Origin: Brumimicrobium sp041655765
GTDB lineage: Bacteria; Bacteroidota; Bacteroidia; Flavobacteriales_D; Crocinitomicaceae
Reading direction: 5' to 3'
Length of the DNA: 64,000 nucleotides
NCBI GenBank assembly: GCA_041655765.1
Contig: JBBAEU010000001.1
Span: forward strand, 310,001-374,000
Part shown: positions 54,361 through 63,081 of the stretch, piece by piece
Layout of the letters: each line of letters opens with the position of its first letter
Position numbering within the stretch: position 1 is the first letter of the stretch
Translations under genes and position numbers: made by a program
The notes under the pieces: generated by a model
Databases searched by the model: none
What the model was told of the DNA's origin: nothing
The model's input: only the letters and a program-made list of their open reading frames with translations

Positions 54361-54807
54361 ATGAATAAAACACTGTTTATTGGCATATTTGCCTCAACAT
54401 TACTTATGACAAGTTGTATTTCTAACAGTAATCAAATAGAGAAAGATGCTTCAGAATTAGCTAAATTAGTTTGTCGTAGCCTCGAATTAATGCCTGACTT
54501 ACTATCTGGTGATGAAGTAGCAGCTAAAGAAATAAGTGAAATTGAAAAAAAGTTTGAAGCGTTAGAGTCAGAATTAGATAAAAAATATCCCATAGGTTCT
54601 GACGACTTTAATGAAATGGAAGAGATTTTTAATGCAAAATTAAAAGAGTGTAGTGGAATTGACGCATCTGAATTAGATGAAATGGGAGAAGAGTATTTTG
54701 ATGATATTGACTTTGAAGAATTAGAGAAAAGTTTAGAAAACTTCAACTTAGATGAATTCGAAGATCAATTAAATGAACTTGAAAAGGAATTAGAAAGATT
54801 AGAATAG
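54361..54807 (+). CDS. Small acidic lipoprotein
   Basis: A 148-residue protein with a lipoprotein signal (MTSC lipobox, Cys19). The mature part is strikingly acidic, mostly Glu, Asp, Leu and Ser in a helical heptad-like pattern (for example FEELEKSLENFNLDEFED). Two Cys (about residues 38 and 98) may pair. It looks like a helical bundle or coiled coil on the membrane. Family unknown. It sits 64 bases after the membrane protein gene and 69 before efp. Confidence 0.65.
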   Translation: MNKTLFIGIFASTLLMTSCISNSNQIEKDASELAKLVCRSLELMPDLLSGDEVAAKEISEIEKKFEALESELDKKYPIGSDDFNEMEEIFNAKLKECSGIDASELDEMGEEYFDDIDFEELEKSLENFNLDEFEDQLNELEKELERLE

Positions 54808-54876
54808 TTGATTTATTTCACTTAAAGTAATCTAATTTCGTATATTTTCTTAAATTCGCCGTTATTAAAAAAAAAT

Positions 54877-55440
54877 ATGGCAACAACTTCAGATATTAAA
54901 AACGGATTGTGTATGCTCCATAACGGGAAAATTGTTTCCGTTATTGAGTTTTTACATGTTAAACCAGGAAAAGGTCCTGCCTTTGTTCGGACAAAATTGA
55001 GAGAAATTGAATCAGGGAAAGTTTTAGATTTTACATTTTCAGCTGGTCACAAAATTGATGTCGTTCGCGTTGAAAAAAGACAATATCAATATTTATATGA
55101 AGAGGAAAACGGATACCACTTCATGAATTTAGATAATTACGAACAAATCTTCATCAATAAATCAATGATTGAAAATCCTCAATTTTTAAGAGAGGGAATG
55201 ATTTGTGACATTACTTTTCATGCAGAAGAAGAAAATCCACTTGTTGCTGAATTGCCAAACTTCATTGAAGCAGAAATTACATACACAGAACCTGGAATTA
55301 AGGGTGATACTGCAACCAATGCGATGAAACCAGCAACCATCGATACGGGTGCTGAAGTTCGCGTACCGCTATTCATTGATACAGGAGAAAAAATCAAGAT
55401 TGATACCCGTACAGGAAATTATGTGGAGAGAGTTAAATAG
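54877..55440 (+). CDS. efp: Elongation factor P
   Basis: A 187-residue EF-P, which relieves ribosome stalling at polyproline stretches. The three beta-barrel domains are full length. The tip loop reads HVKPGKGPAF with Lys32 at the position that other bacteria modify. No known modification enzyme (EpmA, EpmB, YmfI-type) is in this window, so the state of this Lys is unknown. A-rich leader; convergent with the WD40 gene, with 7 bases between stops. Confidence 0.96.
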   Translation: MATTSDIKNGLCMLHNGKIVSVIEFLHVKPGKGPAFVRTKLREIESGKVLDFTFSAGHKIDVVRVEKRQYQYLYEEENGYHFMNLDNYEQIFINKSMIENPQFLREGMICDITFHAEEENPLVAELPNFIEAEITYTEPGIKGDTATNAMKPATIDTGAEVRVPLFIDTGEKIKIDTRTGNYVERVK

Positions 55441-55447
55441 TAAATTA

Positions 55448-56362
55448 CTACTCTTTTAGTTTCCAAATTTTAATTTTTCTGTCGTCACTTACCGTTGCAA
55501 ACTTTTCTTCGTTAATTTTTGCAATTCTATTAACGCAATGTCGGTGTCCTTTGTTTCGGTATTCGATTCTTTCGATGATGGATAAATCTTTTGAATTCCA
55601 AATTTTGATACTTTTATCAAAACTAACGGAAACGATTTTCTTTTTATTATCGATAAATTCTAAATCGTAAACAGCGAAATTATGTGCAGGGATTGCAGCA
55701 ATCTTCTCACCAGTTTTCCAATTCCATTTTCTTATATATGCATCTTTTCCTCCTGTATATAATTCTTCTTTATCAAAAAGCGCACAATTTACTCCTTCTT
55801 TATGTGCCTTAAACTCATTTACAGTATTAAAAAACTCTGTTTCAAGGATATATACTTTCTCTTCTTGTCCACAAATTGCAATATGACTTCCATCTTCAGA
55901 CAAGGCAATTTCACGAATTTTCCCACAATCAAAAGGCAAAGTAATCAATAACTCAAAGTTTTCATCCCAAGCACAGAAATATCCCTCTTTGTCGCCTGAA
56001 TAAAATTGTTTTTTATATGGATTAAAAGTGAGAGAGAAAATTGAACTTTTATGTTGCTCCAATAAACGCACCTCTTTTTTTTGTTTTAGGTCGATTACAT
56101 GTATTTGACCACGATTATTAGCAATTGCTAAAAGATTATTTTCTGGATTGTGCGCAATACCGTAAGCTGAATATTCTAATTTTACAGCGAAATTCGTTTG
56201 TTCTCCAGTTTCCATATTCCATTGCGCTACATATTTGTCGGCACTGGAAGTAAAAATTGATGGATTAAAATATAGCACATCGTATATTGCACCGGCATGA
56301 CCTGTAATTGTTATTATATTCTCTACAGTTTTTGGTTCGAAAAGCAAGCTATTCCTCTTCAT
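55448..56362 (-). CDS. WD40-repeat protein, seven blades
   Basis: About 304 residues that form roughly seven WD40 blades, a closed beta-propeller used for protein binding. Typical strand ends are ADKYVAQWN, EGYFCAWD, DAYIRKWN, DKSIKIWN and DRKIKIWK, each with a GH or AH turn upstream. No signal peptide, so cytoplasmic. The ATG at 56362 overlaps the end of the phosphosulfolactate-synthase-like gene by 14 bases; a GTG one codon earlier is possible. It is the last gene of a coupled operon with that gene and a TPR protein, so the propeller may be a scaffold for that pair. Confidence 0.85.
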   Translation of the reverse strand: MKRNSLLFEPKTVENIITITGHAGAIYDVLYFNPSIFTSSADKYVAQWNMETGEQTNFAVKLEYSAYGIAHNPENNLLAIANNRGQIHVIDLKQKKEVRLLEQHKSSIFSLTFNPYKKQFYSGDKEGYFCAWDENFELLITLPFDCGKIREIALSEDGSHIAICGQEEKVYILETEFFNTVNEFKAHKEGVNCALFDKEELYTGGKDAYIRKWNWKTGEKIAAIPAHNFAVYDLEFIDNKKKIVSVSFDKSIKIWNSKDLSIIERIEYRNKGHRHCVNRIAKINEEKFATVSDDRKIKIWKLKE

Positions 56363-57176
56363 CACCCTCTAACTCCTCTTCTTGAACTTGTTGTAATCTT
56401 GATCTATAATCATCAGGTAAGGGCTCAAAAAAGGTATCACCCCTTAATCCAATACGAAGACATTCCAACGGTATGACTTCATTTGGTGCGATATTTCCAA
56501 GATTTACGTTTGCGCCAAATAATTTAATAAACCAAACTTGTTGATTTTTTATTGGGGCTTCCCAAAGAATATCGTTTGGATCAATATTTTTAATAATTTT
56601 ATTAATCAACAATGTATGTGCCGTTCCATTTGGTCTAAACACACCAACTGTTCCAGATTCTCTACCTTCTGCAATTACTTTCCATGATCCAGCTTCTAAC
56701 TCTGCTTTCATCATTTTAATCCATCTATTGGGTGCAATAATAATTCCTGAATCTTTAGAGCCAACTTCAGAAAGAACAGTTCTATTTTTAGATAATTTAT
56801 GAATCAATTCACACTTTTCTTCGTGAGGGATGATAATGGAACCATCAGAAACCTCACATAAGTCGATATTTAAATCATCCAACAATCTCTGGTACTCATC
56901 AAACATTCCACGTGCATAAAATGCTTCGAAGAGAGTTCCTCCAAAATAAGGTCTTATCGCATTATCTTGATAAAGTTTAATTTTATCTTTTAACTTATTC
57001 GTTACGTAAGCAGTTCCAAACCCAAACTTTACAATATCTGTATATTCTCCACTTGATTCAATAAAGTTTTCAGCTTCTCTAAGGCTTAATCCCTTATCCA
57101 TCATCATTGTCATACCACCGTTTCGTGGTTTTTCATCTCTGTCTGGAATAAATGGTAAATTAAAGTTTCTCATCAT
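56349..57176 (-). CDS. Phosphosulfolactate synthase-like (ComA/HSA32 family) protein
   Basis: A 275-residue TIM-barrel protein of the ComA family, whose archaeal members join sulfite to phosphoenolpyruvate in coenzyme M synthesis; plant HSA32 belongs to the same family. Family blocks are RNGGMTMMMDKGLSL near 18-32, VKFGFGTAYV near 49-58, PYFGGTLFEA near 76-85, ISDGSI-like EVSDGSIIIP near 109-118 and EVGSKDSG near 137. The C-terminal acidic tail is extra. No ComB, ComC or other coenzyme M gene is here, so the family function may not apply. It overlaps both neighbours (17 bases with the TPR gene, 14 with the WD40 gene). Confidence 0.82.
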   Translation of the reverse strand: MMRNFNLPFIPDRDEKPRNGGMTMMMDKGLSLREAENFIESSGEYTDIVKFGFGTAYVTNKLKDKIKLYQDNAIRPYFGGTLFEAFYARGMFDEYQRLLDDLNIDLCEVSDGSIIIPHEEKCELIHKLSKNRTVLSEVGSKDSGIIIAPNRWIKMMKAELEAGSWKVIAEGRESGTVGVFRPNGTAHTLLINKIIKNIDPNDILWEAPIKNQQVWFIKLFGANVNLGNIAPNEVIPLECLRIGLRGDTFFEPLPDDYRSRLQQVQEEELEGDEEE

Positions 57177-58587
57177 TATAATTTTCGTCTAACTGTTGTA
57201 TTCGGTCGTAATAGTAAGTATTACTTTTCATTTCAGGAAAATAATCAAATAGTTTTTTTGTTACTTCTAAGTTTTTATTAATTAATTCTTCAAAAAGCAC
57301 CATTGCTTCGACATTGCTTCCGTTCTTCCAATGGCAATAGCAAATAGATAATTGAGCAATATGATTATCTTCGAGTCGATTATTTTCAACGCCGCGGTAC
57401 ATCATCTCCAAAGAAATATCACCAAGAAAAGATAGATAGTCAACAATTAAGTCGTCATTATTTTTATTGATAGATAATGCTGTTTCGTATGCTTCAATAG
57501 CTAGCAATCTATTTTGCTCTTCTTTTTCATAAATATTAGCCAAAACCCTCCAATATTCCTCATTTTTATCATCGATATTGATAGCAGTTTGCACTTCTAT
57601 AATGGCCCTATCAGAAAAACCTAAAAAATCGCTCATCACAGCCCTTCCAACCCATGCGTCTGTCATTCTTGGTAACAAAGAAGTACTTTTACAAAACATA
57701 TTGTATGCTCCTTCGAATTCTCCTAACTCCTCGAGACACTCGCCTATTGAGCAATATAAAATTGGATCTTCTTTATCTAAATCCAGACAATGAAGATATT
57801 GTTTTAAAGCCTTTTCAGCCTGATTAATTTCGAGAAAAATATTAGCTAGATTATACACCGCCGGAATAAACTCATCATTGATGGCAATTACATATTCATA
57901 CGCCCAAATAGCTTTTTCATAATTTTTAACTTTACTATAAACATTCCCCAAATTATACCATGTTGTGTAAGAATATGGTTCTTCATCTATATAATTAAGA
58001 AAACAAACAATTGCATTGTCAAAATCACCGCTTTTTTCATAACAATGTGCCAATTCATAAATCAGCAAATCATTTGAGCAATCTTCTTCCATCGCTTCTT
58101 TTAAAACTTGAATTGCAGTATCATATTTATTTTGATTTTCCAGTTCCATCGCCAAATCGATAGCCACTTCAACTTTCTCATCACCAGTGGTCAACTGGAA
58201 AACCTTTTTATAATAGGATATTGCCAAATCTTGATTTTTGAGTTGACTATGAATATCTGCAAGCATAAGAAGCACATCGACGTTTAACCCTTCTATGTGT
58301 TCAATTTTTTGAAGTATCTCTAATGCTTGATTCAAATGACCAGACATTGAGAGGACTTGGGCGAATTTAATAGAAATAATGGTATTTGTAGGAAAATGTT
58401 CTAAGGCTCTTTCTGCCGCCCATTTGGCTTTCTTTAGATTATTAAGTTTGATGTAATGGTCGAGAATTTCCTCTACGCTATCAGAGTCTATATATGAATA
58501 ACTCTTTGAAGAATACATTTTTTCAAACTCTTCAATGCTCTTCTGATAGCTTGGCAGCCAATCCTCTTCGTTTTCGTTATCAAACAT
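57160..58587 (-). CDS. Cytoplasmic tetratricopeptide-repeat protein
   Basis: A 475-residue protein with about ten TPR repeats filling most of its length; good examples are DNAIVCFLNYIDEEPYSYTT and KVKNYEKAIWAYEYVIAIND (each read at the usual A-G-Y pattern). No signal peptide, so it should act as a cytoplasmic scaffold. It is the first gene of the TPR / ComA-like / WD40 operon; its last codons overlap the next gene by 17 bases. Bacteroidota TPR proteins of this type have no fixed function. Confidence 0.85.
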   Translation of the reverse strand: MFDNENEEDWLPSYQKSIEEFEKMYSSKSYSYIDSDSVEEILDHYIKLNNLKKAKWAAERALEHFPTNTIISIKFAQVLSMSGHLNQALEILQKIEHIEGLNVDVLLMLADIHSQLKNQDLAISYYKKVFQLTTGDEKVEVAIDLAMELENQNKYDTAIQVLKEAMEEDCSNDLLIYELAHCYEKSGDFDNAIVCFLNYIDEEPYSYTTWYNLGNVYSKVKNYEKAIWAYEYVIAINDEFIPAVYNLANIFLEINQAEKALKQYLHCLDLDKEDPILYCSIGECLEELGEFEGAYNMFCKSTSLLPRMTDAWVGRAVMSDFLGFSDRAIIEVQTAINIDDKNEEYWRVLANIYEKEEQNRLLAIEAYETALSINKNNDDLIVDYLSFLGDISLEMMYRGVENNRLEDNHIAQLSICYCHWKNGSNVEAMVLFEELINKNLEVTKKLFDYFPEMKSNTYYYDRIQQLDENYNDEKL

Positions 58588-58601
58588 AATTGCTAAAGTA
58601 G

Positions 58602-58643
58602 GGAAAATGTTTAATTAAACCTCATTTTTAGTCAAACATTTCC
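58602..58643 (-). terminator. Candidate hairpin after the second FKBP gene
   Basis: An imperfect inverted repeat (58602-58612 with 58634-58643) between the FKBP gene and the TPR operon on the same strand. It may end the FKBP transcript or be part of the operon's promoter region; the loop is long. Confidence 0.35.
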
Positions 58644-58654
58644 TTAAAAATTCA

Positions 58655-59116
58655 TTAATCGACAATGGTTAATAACTCCACGTCGAAAGCCAAAACTGTA
58701 TTTGGTTTAATTGAACCAGAACCATTAGGCCCGTAAGCCAAAGCAGAAGGTATCAGTAATATCCCTTTTCCGCCTTCTCTAAACTTAGGAATTCCTTCTG
58801 TCCAACCTTTGATTACACTTTGAAGATTGAATGTGACTCCTTCTACGTCGCTTTGGTCAAAGACATTTCCATCTAAAAAATAACCTTTATACCTAACGGT
58901 TACATTGCTTTGCGCATTTGGATAGTTGCCAGTTCCTTCATTGTGAATTACATAATGCAAACCCGTTTGAGTTTCTGTTGCATCCAGACCTTTGTCTGAA
59001 ATATACTCTTTGATAATTTTAATATCTGTTGCTAATTGTTCTTCTGGACTAACGGCTTTATCGCAAGCTGATAACCCAATAATCATTGCTAAAACAAGTA
59101 AATAATAAACTTTCAT
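58655..59116 (-). CDS. Second FKBP-type isomerase lipoprotein
   Basis: A 153-residue lipoprotein (LSAC lipobox, Cys18) with an FKBP domain: VTVRYKGYFLDGNVFDQS near 73-90, WTEGIPKFREGGKG near 105-118, and IPSALAYGPNGSG, which forms the pocket. The catalytic aromatic residues are kept better than in the copy at 34111-34563, so it is more likely to be an active isomerase. Periplasmic face. Own -7 element TACATTTG; a possible hairpin follows. Confidence 0.92.
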   Translation of the reverse strand: MKVYYLLVLAMIIGLSACDKAVSPEEQLATDIKIIKEYISDKGLDATETQTGLHYVIHNEGTGNYPNAQSNVTVRYKGYFLDGNVFDQSDVEGVTFNLQSVIKGWTEGIPKFREGGKGILLIPSALAYGPNGSGSIKPNTVLAFDVELLTIVD

Positions 59117-59136
59117 TTTTATAAGTTATAATGCCA

Positions 59137-59144
59137 CAAATGTA
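59137..59144 (-). promoter_or_regulatory. -7 element TACATTTG for the second FKBP gene
   Basis: Full TAnnTTTG match on the minus strand, 20 bases before the ATG. No -33 TTG at the usual distance. Confidence 0.4.
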
Positions 59145-59202
59145 GAAAATAAAGAGGCATAAAAAAAAATACATGAAGAAATCTTAAATATACTGATTTC
59201 CC

Positions 59203-60084
59203 TTAGAAATTAAATTTGATACTTAATTGAACTCCCAGTTGACTAAAGTTGGTTTTCGTTGCAAGTTCTTCTTTTGGTTTATTCACATCGTAATTGGGAT
59301 TAGTTAATTCATTATTTGATTCACTTGTTAATTCATCTACGTAATCAATTTCCAATACGTATTTAGCTGTGCTTGGATCTCCAACAATATCAACTCCATT
59401 ATATTTGAATGAAGTAAAATCTCTTCTTTTGGCTTTTACATTTAAACTTGTATAAAATACTTCAAGGTTAATGTCCATAAAATCAAATACTTTATACCCT
59501 AACCCGAGAGCACCTCGATATCCAATTGTAAAACTTCCACTAGTTTTAGTTTCTACATCAATTTTTGTTTCAATTAAACCTGCAGGAAGAAGGTGAGTTA
59601 TTTTCTTTTGATCCTTGATTCCTGTTGTGTACCCTGCTAAAGGAAGAACTAACCCTGCTTTTGCATAACCATAAACTTTTTCTCCTCCTGTGTTAAAGAC
59701 AAGAGAAGGCAATGCTCTAAATTGATTAGAATTTGCAACCGTTTTATCATATCCATACTTTTCGGGGTCATTTGTGTTTCGATTATCCATTACGGTTTCT
59801 GCACCGACAAAATAATTAAAACCCAACTCTACTCCCACGTATTTATTGAACATGTATCCTGGTGTTAAGGTGATATTTGCTCCTTGACCCAAGGTTCCTA
59901 ACATGTTTTTCTCGTAAGAGTTATCAGGATTATCAAAGTCTTGATAATTATCTGCACCCAAAACAGTTTCTGGCAATGCCCAACCATAACCACCTCCGAT
60001 TTCAAGATAAAGTTTTTGTGCTTGTAGATTTCCTGTAAACAAGATAGTAAAGCTAAGTATCGCAATAAAGAATATTTTTTTCAT
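59203..60084 (-). CDS. Outer-membrane beta-barrel protein, copy 1 of a tandem pair
   Basis: A 293-residue exported protein (signal peptide 1-22, ending LQAQ) with the OmpA-like/porin-family barrel pattern: amphipathic strands, GGYGWALPE start, conserved NITLTPGYMFNKYVGVELGFNYF, YGYAKAGLVLPLAGYT, LGYKVFDFMDINLEVFYT, and a C-terminal strand ending in Phe (LSIKFNF), the usual barrel sorting signal. Closely similar to the next gene upstream at 60215-61084. Function unknown; probably a structural or transport barrel. A -7 element with a -33 TTG lies upstream, so it can be transcribed on its own. Confidence 0.86.
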   Translation of the reverse strand: MKKIFFIAILSFTILFTGNLQAQKLYLEIGGGYGWALPETVLGADNYQDFDNPDNSYEKNMLGTLGQGANITLTPGYMFNKYVGVELGFNYFVGAETVMDNRNTNDPEKYGYDKTVANSNQFRALPSLVFNTGGEKVYGYAKAGLVLPLAGYTTGIKDQKKITHLLPAGLIETKIDVETKTSGSFTIGYRGALGLGYKVFDFMDINLEVFYTSLNVKAKRRDFTSFKYNGVDIVGDPSTAKYVLEIDYVDELTSESNNELTNPNYDVNKPKEELATKTNFSQLGVQLSIKFNF

Positions 60085-60104
60085 AGTTAAATTTTATAAT
60101 GTTT

Positions 60105-60112
60105 CAAATATA
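60105..60112 (-). promoter_or_regulatory. -7 element TATATTTG with -33 TTG for barrel copy 1
   Basis: Full TAnnTTTG match on the minus strand with TTG at 60132-60134 and a 19-base spacer, the consensus Bacteroidota arrangement. Predicted leader about 15 bases. This is the best full promoter match seen in the window. Confidence 0.6.
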
Positions 60113-60163
60113 TATGTTTAAATTCTAAAATCAAGTTAAGATTTGAATAAATTATACAAAAAA

Positions 60164-60190
60164 AAGCCTGTAAAGAATTATTACAGGCTT
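60164..60190 (-). terminator. Terminator of barrel copy 2
   Basis: A 10-bp perfect inverted repeat (60164-60173 with 60181-60190) with a 7-base loop, followed on the minus strand by a U-run encoded by the A-run at 60158-60165. It lies 25 bases past the stop of the gene at 60215, so each barrel gene is its own unit. Confidence 0.75.
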
Positions 60191-60214
60191 CGAAAATCAT
60201 ATAGCTTCAGCTAA

Positions 60215-61084
60215 TTAAAATCTAAACTTAAGTCCTATTTGAACGCCAAATTGACTAAAATTTGTTTTTGATGCTAAATCTTCTTTCGGTTTATTCAAAT
60301 CAACATTAGGATTGAAACCATCATTATTTGAAGAACTATTTAACTCATCAACAAATTCAGTTTCTACACTATAAGTTGGTGCACCAGAAAGCGGATTGCT
60401 TCCGTCAGGAGCTGTATATGAAGTTATGGTTTGTGTTTTTGACTTAATGTGTAAACCTGTGTAAAACACCTCTAGGTTAATATCCATAAAATCAAGAACT
60501 TTATACCCCAAACCAACTGAACCTCTAAAACCAAGGGATAAATTTCCTTTTGATTCAGTATCAATTGTTGTTGTATTGTCAATACCTGCAACACTTACAA
60601 TATCAGTTCTTTGACTGGCTGTTTTTCCAGATACTGGAAGAACCAATCCTGCTTTTGCATAACCGTATAATGCATCACCACCTGTGTTAAACACTAATGA
60701 GGGGATAATTCTAAATTGGTTAGACTTTGCAGTAATCTCTGAAGACTTTGAAGAAGCAAGGGTTACGGATTCTTCACTATCATAATAAACTCTTGATTCA
60801 GAACCTAAAAAGTAATTTAATCCTATTTCAACTCCAAGATAATCATTAAACATATAGCCAGGAGTTACAGTTATATTTGCTCCTTTTCCAAGTGTACCAT
60901 AGATATTTTTAACAGAGCTATTTTGAGGATTATCAATGTCATAGAATACTTCTTGACCTATAACACTTTCATTCATCCCCAAGCCATAGCCTCCGTTTAC
61001 ATCAACGTAAAAACTTTGTGCTTGTGCTTTTCCAGCAAACAATAGAGCAATACCCATTACTCCTGTAAAAATTATTTTTTTCAT
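60215..61084 (-). CDS. Outer-membrane beta-barrel protein, copy 2 of a tandem pair
   Basis: About 289 residues from the ATG at 61084 (a GTG two codons earlier at 61090 is the alternative). Signal peptide ending KAQAQ, then the same blocks as copy 1: GYMFNDYLGVEIGLNYFLG, FRIIPSLVFNTGGDALYGYAKAGLV (in part), LGYKVLDFMDINLEVFYTG, and the terminal IGLKFRF strand. The middle loops (for example residues 100-125 and 195-225) differ most between the copies, the expected sign of surface loops diverging after duplication. Transcribed separately, with a terminator before copy 1. Confidence 0.86.
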   Translation of the reverse strand: MKKIIFTGVMGIALLFAGKAQAQSFYVDVNGGYGLGMNESVIGQEVFYDIDNPQNSSVKNIYGTLGKGANITVTPGYMFNDYLGVEIGLNYFLGSESRVYYDSEESVTLASSKSSEITAKSNQFRIIPSLVFNTGGDALYGYAKAGLVLPVSGKTASQRTDIVSVAGIDNTTTIDTESKGNLSLGFRGSVGLGYKVLDFMDINLEVFYTGLHIKSKTQTITSYTAPDGSNPLSGAPTYSVETEFVDELNSSSNNDGFNPNVDLNKPKEDLASKTNFSQFGVQIGLKFRF

Positions 61085-61116
61085 ATTCACTTATTTTGTT
61101 TCTATCTATAATTACC

Positions 61117-61124
61117 CAAATATA
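61117..61124 (-). promoter_or_regulatory. -7 element TATATTTG for barrel copy 2
   Basis: Full TAnnTTTG match on the minus strand, about 32 bases before the ATG at 61084. A TTG (61148-61150) lies at a longer 23-base spacing. Confidence 0.42.
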
Positions 61125-61215
61125 CGTAGTTAAAAATCAGAATGTTACAAAATTAAACAATTTCTTAAAAAAGTAATAAAAATCATATTTAACATATTGT
61201 ATTTTATTGACAGAT

Positions 61216-62157
61216 TTAATCCCCTTCTCTCCTTTTCTTTGGCAAAATAGGCATGTCAATCATACGTGCGTAAACAGCCATAACTTTAGCACCCAAGAAT
61301 ATAATTTGAGATGTGTAAAATATCCAGGCCAGTATAGCAAGCATTGTTCCCGCGATTCCGCTATTGGCTGCAAAAAAGAAATTTGATAAATAATAATTTA
61401 TTAACAATTGTCCCAAATACAACATAAAAGAAGTGAAAAGCGCACCTATCATGGCTAACCTCCATCTTACTATACCATTGTGAAGAAATTTAAAAACAAA
61501 AGTGAAGGCTATAAAATTGATAAAAAGGATTGAGAAATGTTCTAAGAAAGAATATAGTAACGCTTGTGATTTACTTCCGTCAGATAACAGTTCAGCACTT
61601 AATCCGATGAGTATAGACTGAAAGAAATAAATCACAACAATGACAATTCCAAATATCGCCATTAATCCGAAAGAAATGAGGCGTTTTAATAAGTTATCCA
61701 GAAGCCTACTATTATAACGGTAGTCATATTCATTTTTTATTCCAAAAAAGGCGTTTAAACTTTTGCTAAGGGAATTAAACATGGCTGTAGAAGTAAATAT
61801 CAGGGCGATAATGCCGACAATTTGTAGCACTTTATTTGGCCCTTTACCAATGTTGTATTTGTACATTAAATCTGTTAAAGGTGTAAGATCGGTAATGCCC
61901 ATATTTGACTCTAAAAGATGAGTTACAATTTCAATCACACGGTCTTGACCTACAATTAATCCAAAATATGTAATCGACAAATAAATAATTGGAACCAAAG
62001 CAATTATGGCATAGTATGCCAGCGCAGCGCCATGCATAAAACTGTCTTCCTCAACAAATTCAACAACGCTTTTTTTAAGCAAATCTGCATTGTCTTTTAT
62101 TCGAGGAATAAACCTGCTGCGAGTTTTTTTACTATTTTCCTTTGTTTTTTTGGACAT
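61216..62157 (-). CDS. YihY/BrkB family inner-membrane protein
   Basis: A 313-residue protein with about six membrane segments, matching the YihY/virulence-factor-BrkB family: the FVEEDSFMHGAALAYYAIIALVP start of the core (first part about 34-50), the NAFFGIKNEY region, and the C-terminal GIAGTMLAILAWIFYTSQI. The name BrkB comes from Bordetella serum resistance; older annotation as ribonuclease BN was wrong. Function unsettled. Its start overlaps the end of the ABC ATPase gene by 26 bases, so the two are coupled. Confidence 0.88.
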   Translation of the reverse strand: MSKKTKENSKKTRSRFIPRIKDNADLLKKSVVEFVEEDSFMHGAALAYYAIIALVPIIYLSITYFGLIVGQDRVIEIVTHLLESNMGITDLTPLTDLMYKYNIGKGPNKVLQIVGIIALIFTSTAMFNSLSKSLNAFFGIKNEYDYRYNSRLLDNLLKRLISFGLMAIFGIVIVVIYFFQSILIGLSAELLSDGSKSQALLYSFLEHFSILFINFIAFTFVFKFLHNGIVRWRLAMIGALFTSFMLYLGQLLINYYLSNFFFAANSGIAGTMLAILAWIFYTSQIIFLGAKVMAVYARMIDMPILPKKRREGD

Positions 62158-63079
62158 AGATTTTATCTACATTTTCTAATTGATTGGATGAATATAAAAC
62201 AATTTTTCTTCCGTTTTCAAGTTTGAAGTAATTTGCATACAAATAACCTCTATAATTTGAATATAAGAATTTTATTTTAACCTGGAAAGTTTTTTCTTTT
62301 TCTTCTAAAAAGTATTGCGTTGGCCTAAATAGAATTTGTTTCCCTTCATGATAAATGCTATTCAATTCACCAAAAAACCTTCCTTCAAATAAATTTTTAG
62401 GATTCAAATAAGCACTTTGTGGCGAATATTTTCTGGTTATTTTTCCTTCTCTAATTAATAGAATTTTATCCGACCAAGCCAGAGCTTCTGCGCCATTATG
62501 GGTAACTAATATCACGCCCATTCCTCTTAATTCAACCAATTGTTTTAAGTATTCTCCTATCTTTTGATGAAGGTGAAAATCAAAATGTACAAAAGGTTCA
62601 TCCAATAGCAAATATTTGGGTTCTTTCGCCAAAGCACAAGCCATGGTAACTCTTTGTTTTTCACCACCTGAAATGTCTTTCGACTGTAAATCTTTGATTT
62701 CATTCAATTCAAAAACATCAATTAATTCTGCCAAAAATCTTTCCCTTATTTCGTTGGTTAAATGATGCAATTGATTGTCGATATTTTCTGTTACAGTAAA
62801 GAAATTGTCTAATTCAAACAACTGATTAACAATTGCAATTTCTGGATGACCTGGCTTTAAAAGATCGTTTGGATTTGGCAAAACCTCACCATCAATGATA
62901 ATCTTGCCATTCTTCAGAGGTAATAATCCAGCTAAACATTTCAATAATGTTGATTTTCCTGCTCCGCTGGGTCCTACAACACTAATTATTTCTCTAGGTT
63001 TTAGTCTTACATTAACATCCGATAAAATTTTATTTTCATCAGCGTAATCAAAATCAATATGTATTGCTTCTAATGACAA
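62132..63079 (-). CDS. ABC transporter ATP-binding protein with C-terminal TOBE-like domain
   Basis: A 315-residue ABC ATPase: Walker A GPSGAGKST (36-44), signature SGGEKQRVTMA (137-147), Walker B YLLLDEPF (156-163), and the switch His in VTHNG. After residue 235 comes a beta-rich C-terminal domain of about 80 residues that resembles a TOBE domain, as in the ATPases of importers for polyamines or metal ions. No permease or binding protein is in the window, so the substrate is unknown. TTG start, 2 bases after the methyltransferase stop; no nearby ATG. Overlaps yihY by 26 bases. Confidence 0.87.
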   Translation of the reverse strand: MSLEAIHIDFDYADENKILSDVNVRLKPREIISVVGPSGAGKSTLLKCLAGLLPLKNGKIIIDGEVLPNPNDLLKPGHPEIAIVNQLFELDNFFTVTENIDNQLHHLTNEIRERFLAELIDVFELNEIKDLQSKDISGGEKQRVTMACALAKEPKYLLLDEPFVHFDFHLHQKIGEYLKQLVELRGMGVILVTHNGAEALAWSDKILLIREGKITRKYSPQSAYLNPKNLFEGRFFGELNSIYHEGKQILFRPTQYFLEEKEKTFQVKIKFLYSNYRGYLYANYFKLENGRKIVLYSSNQLENVDKIYVQKNKGK

Positions 63080-63081
63080 AG

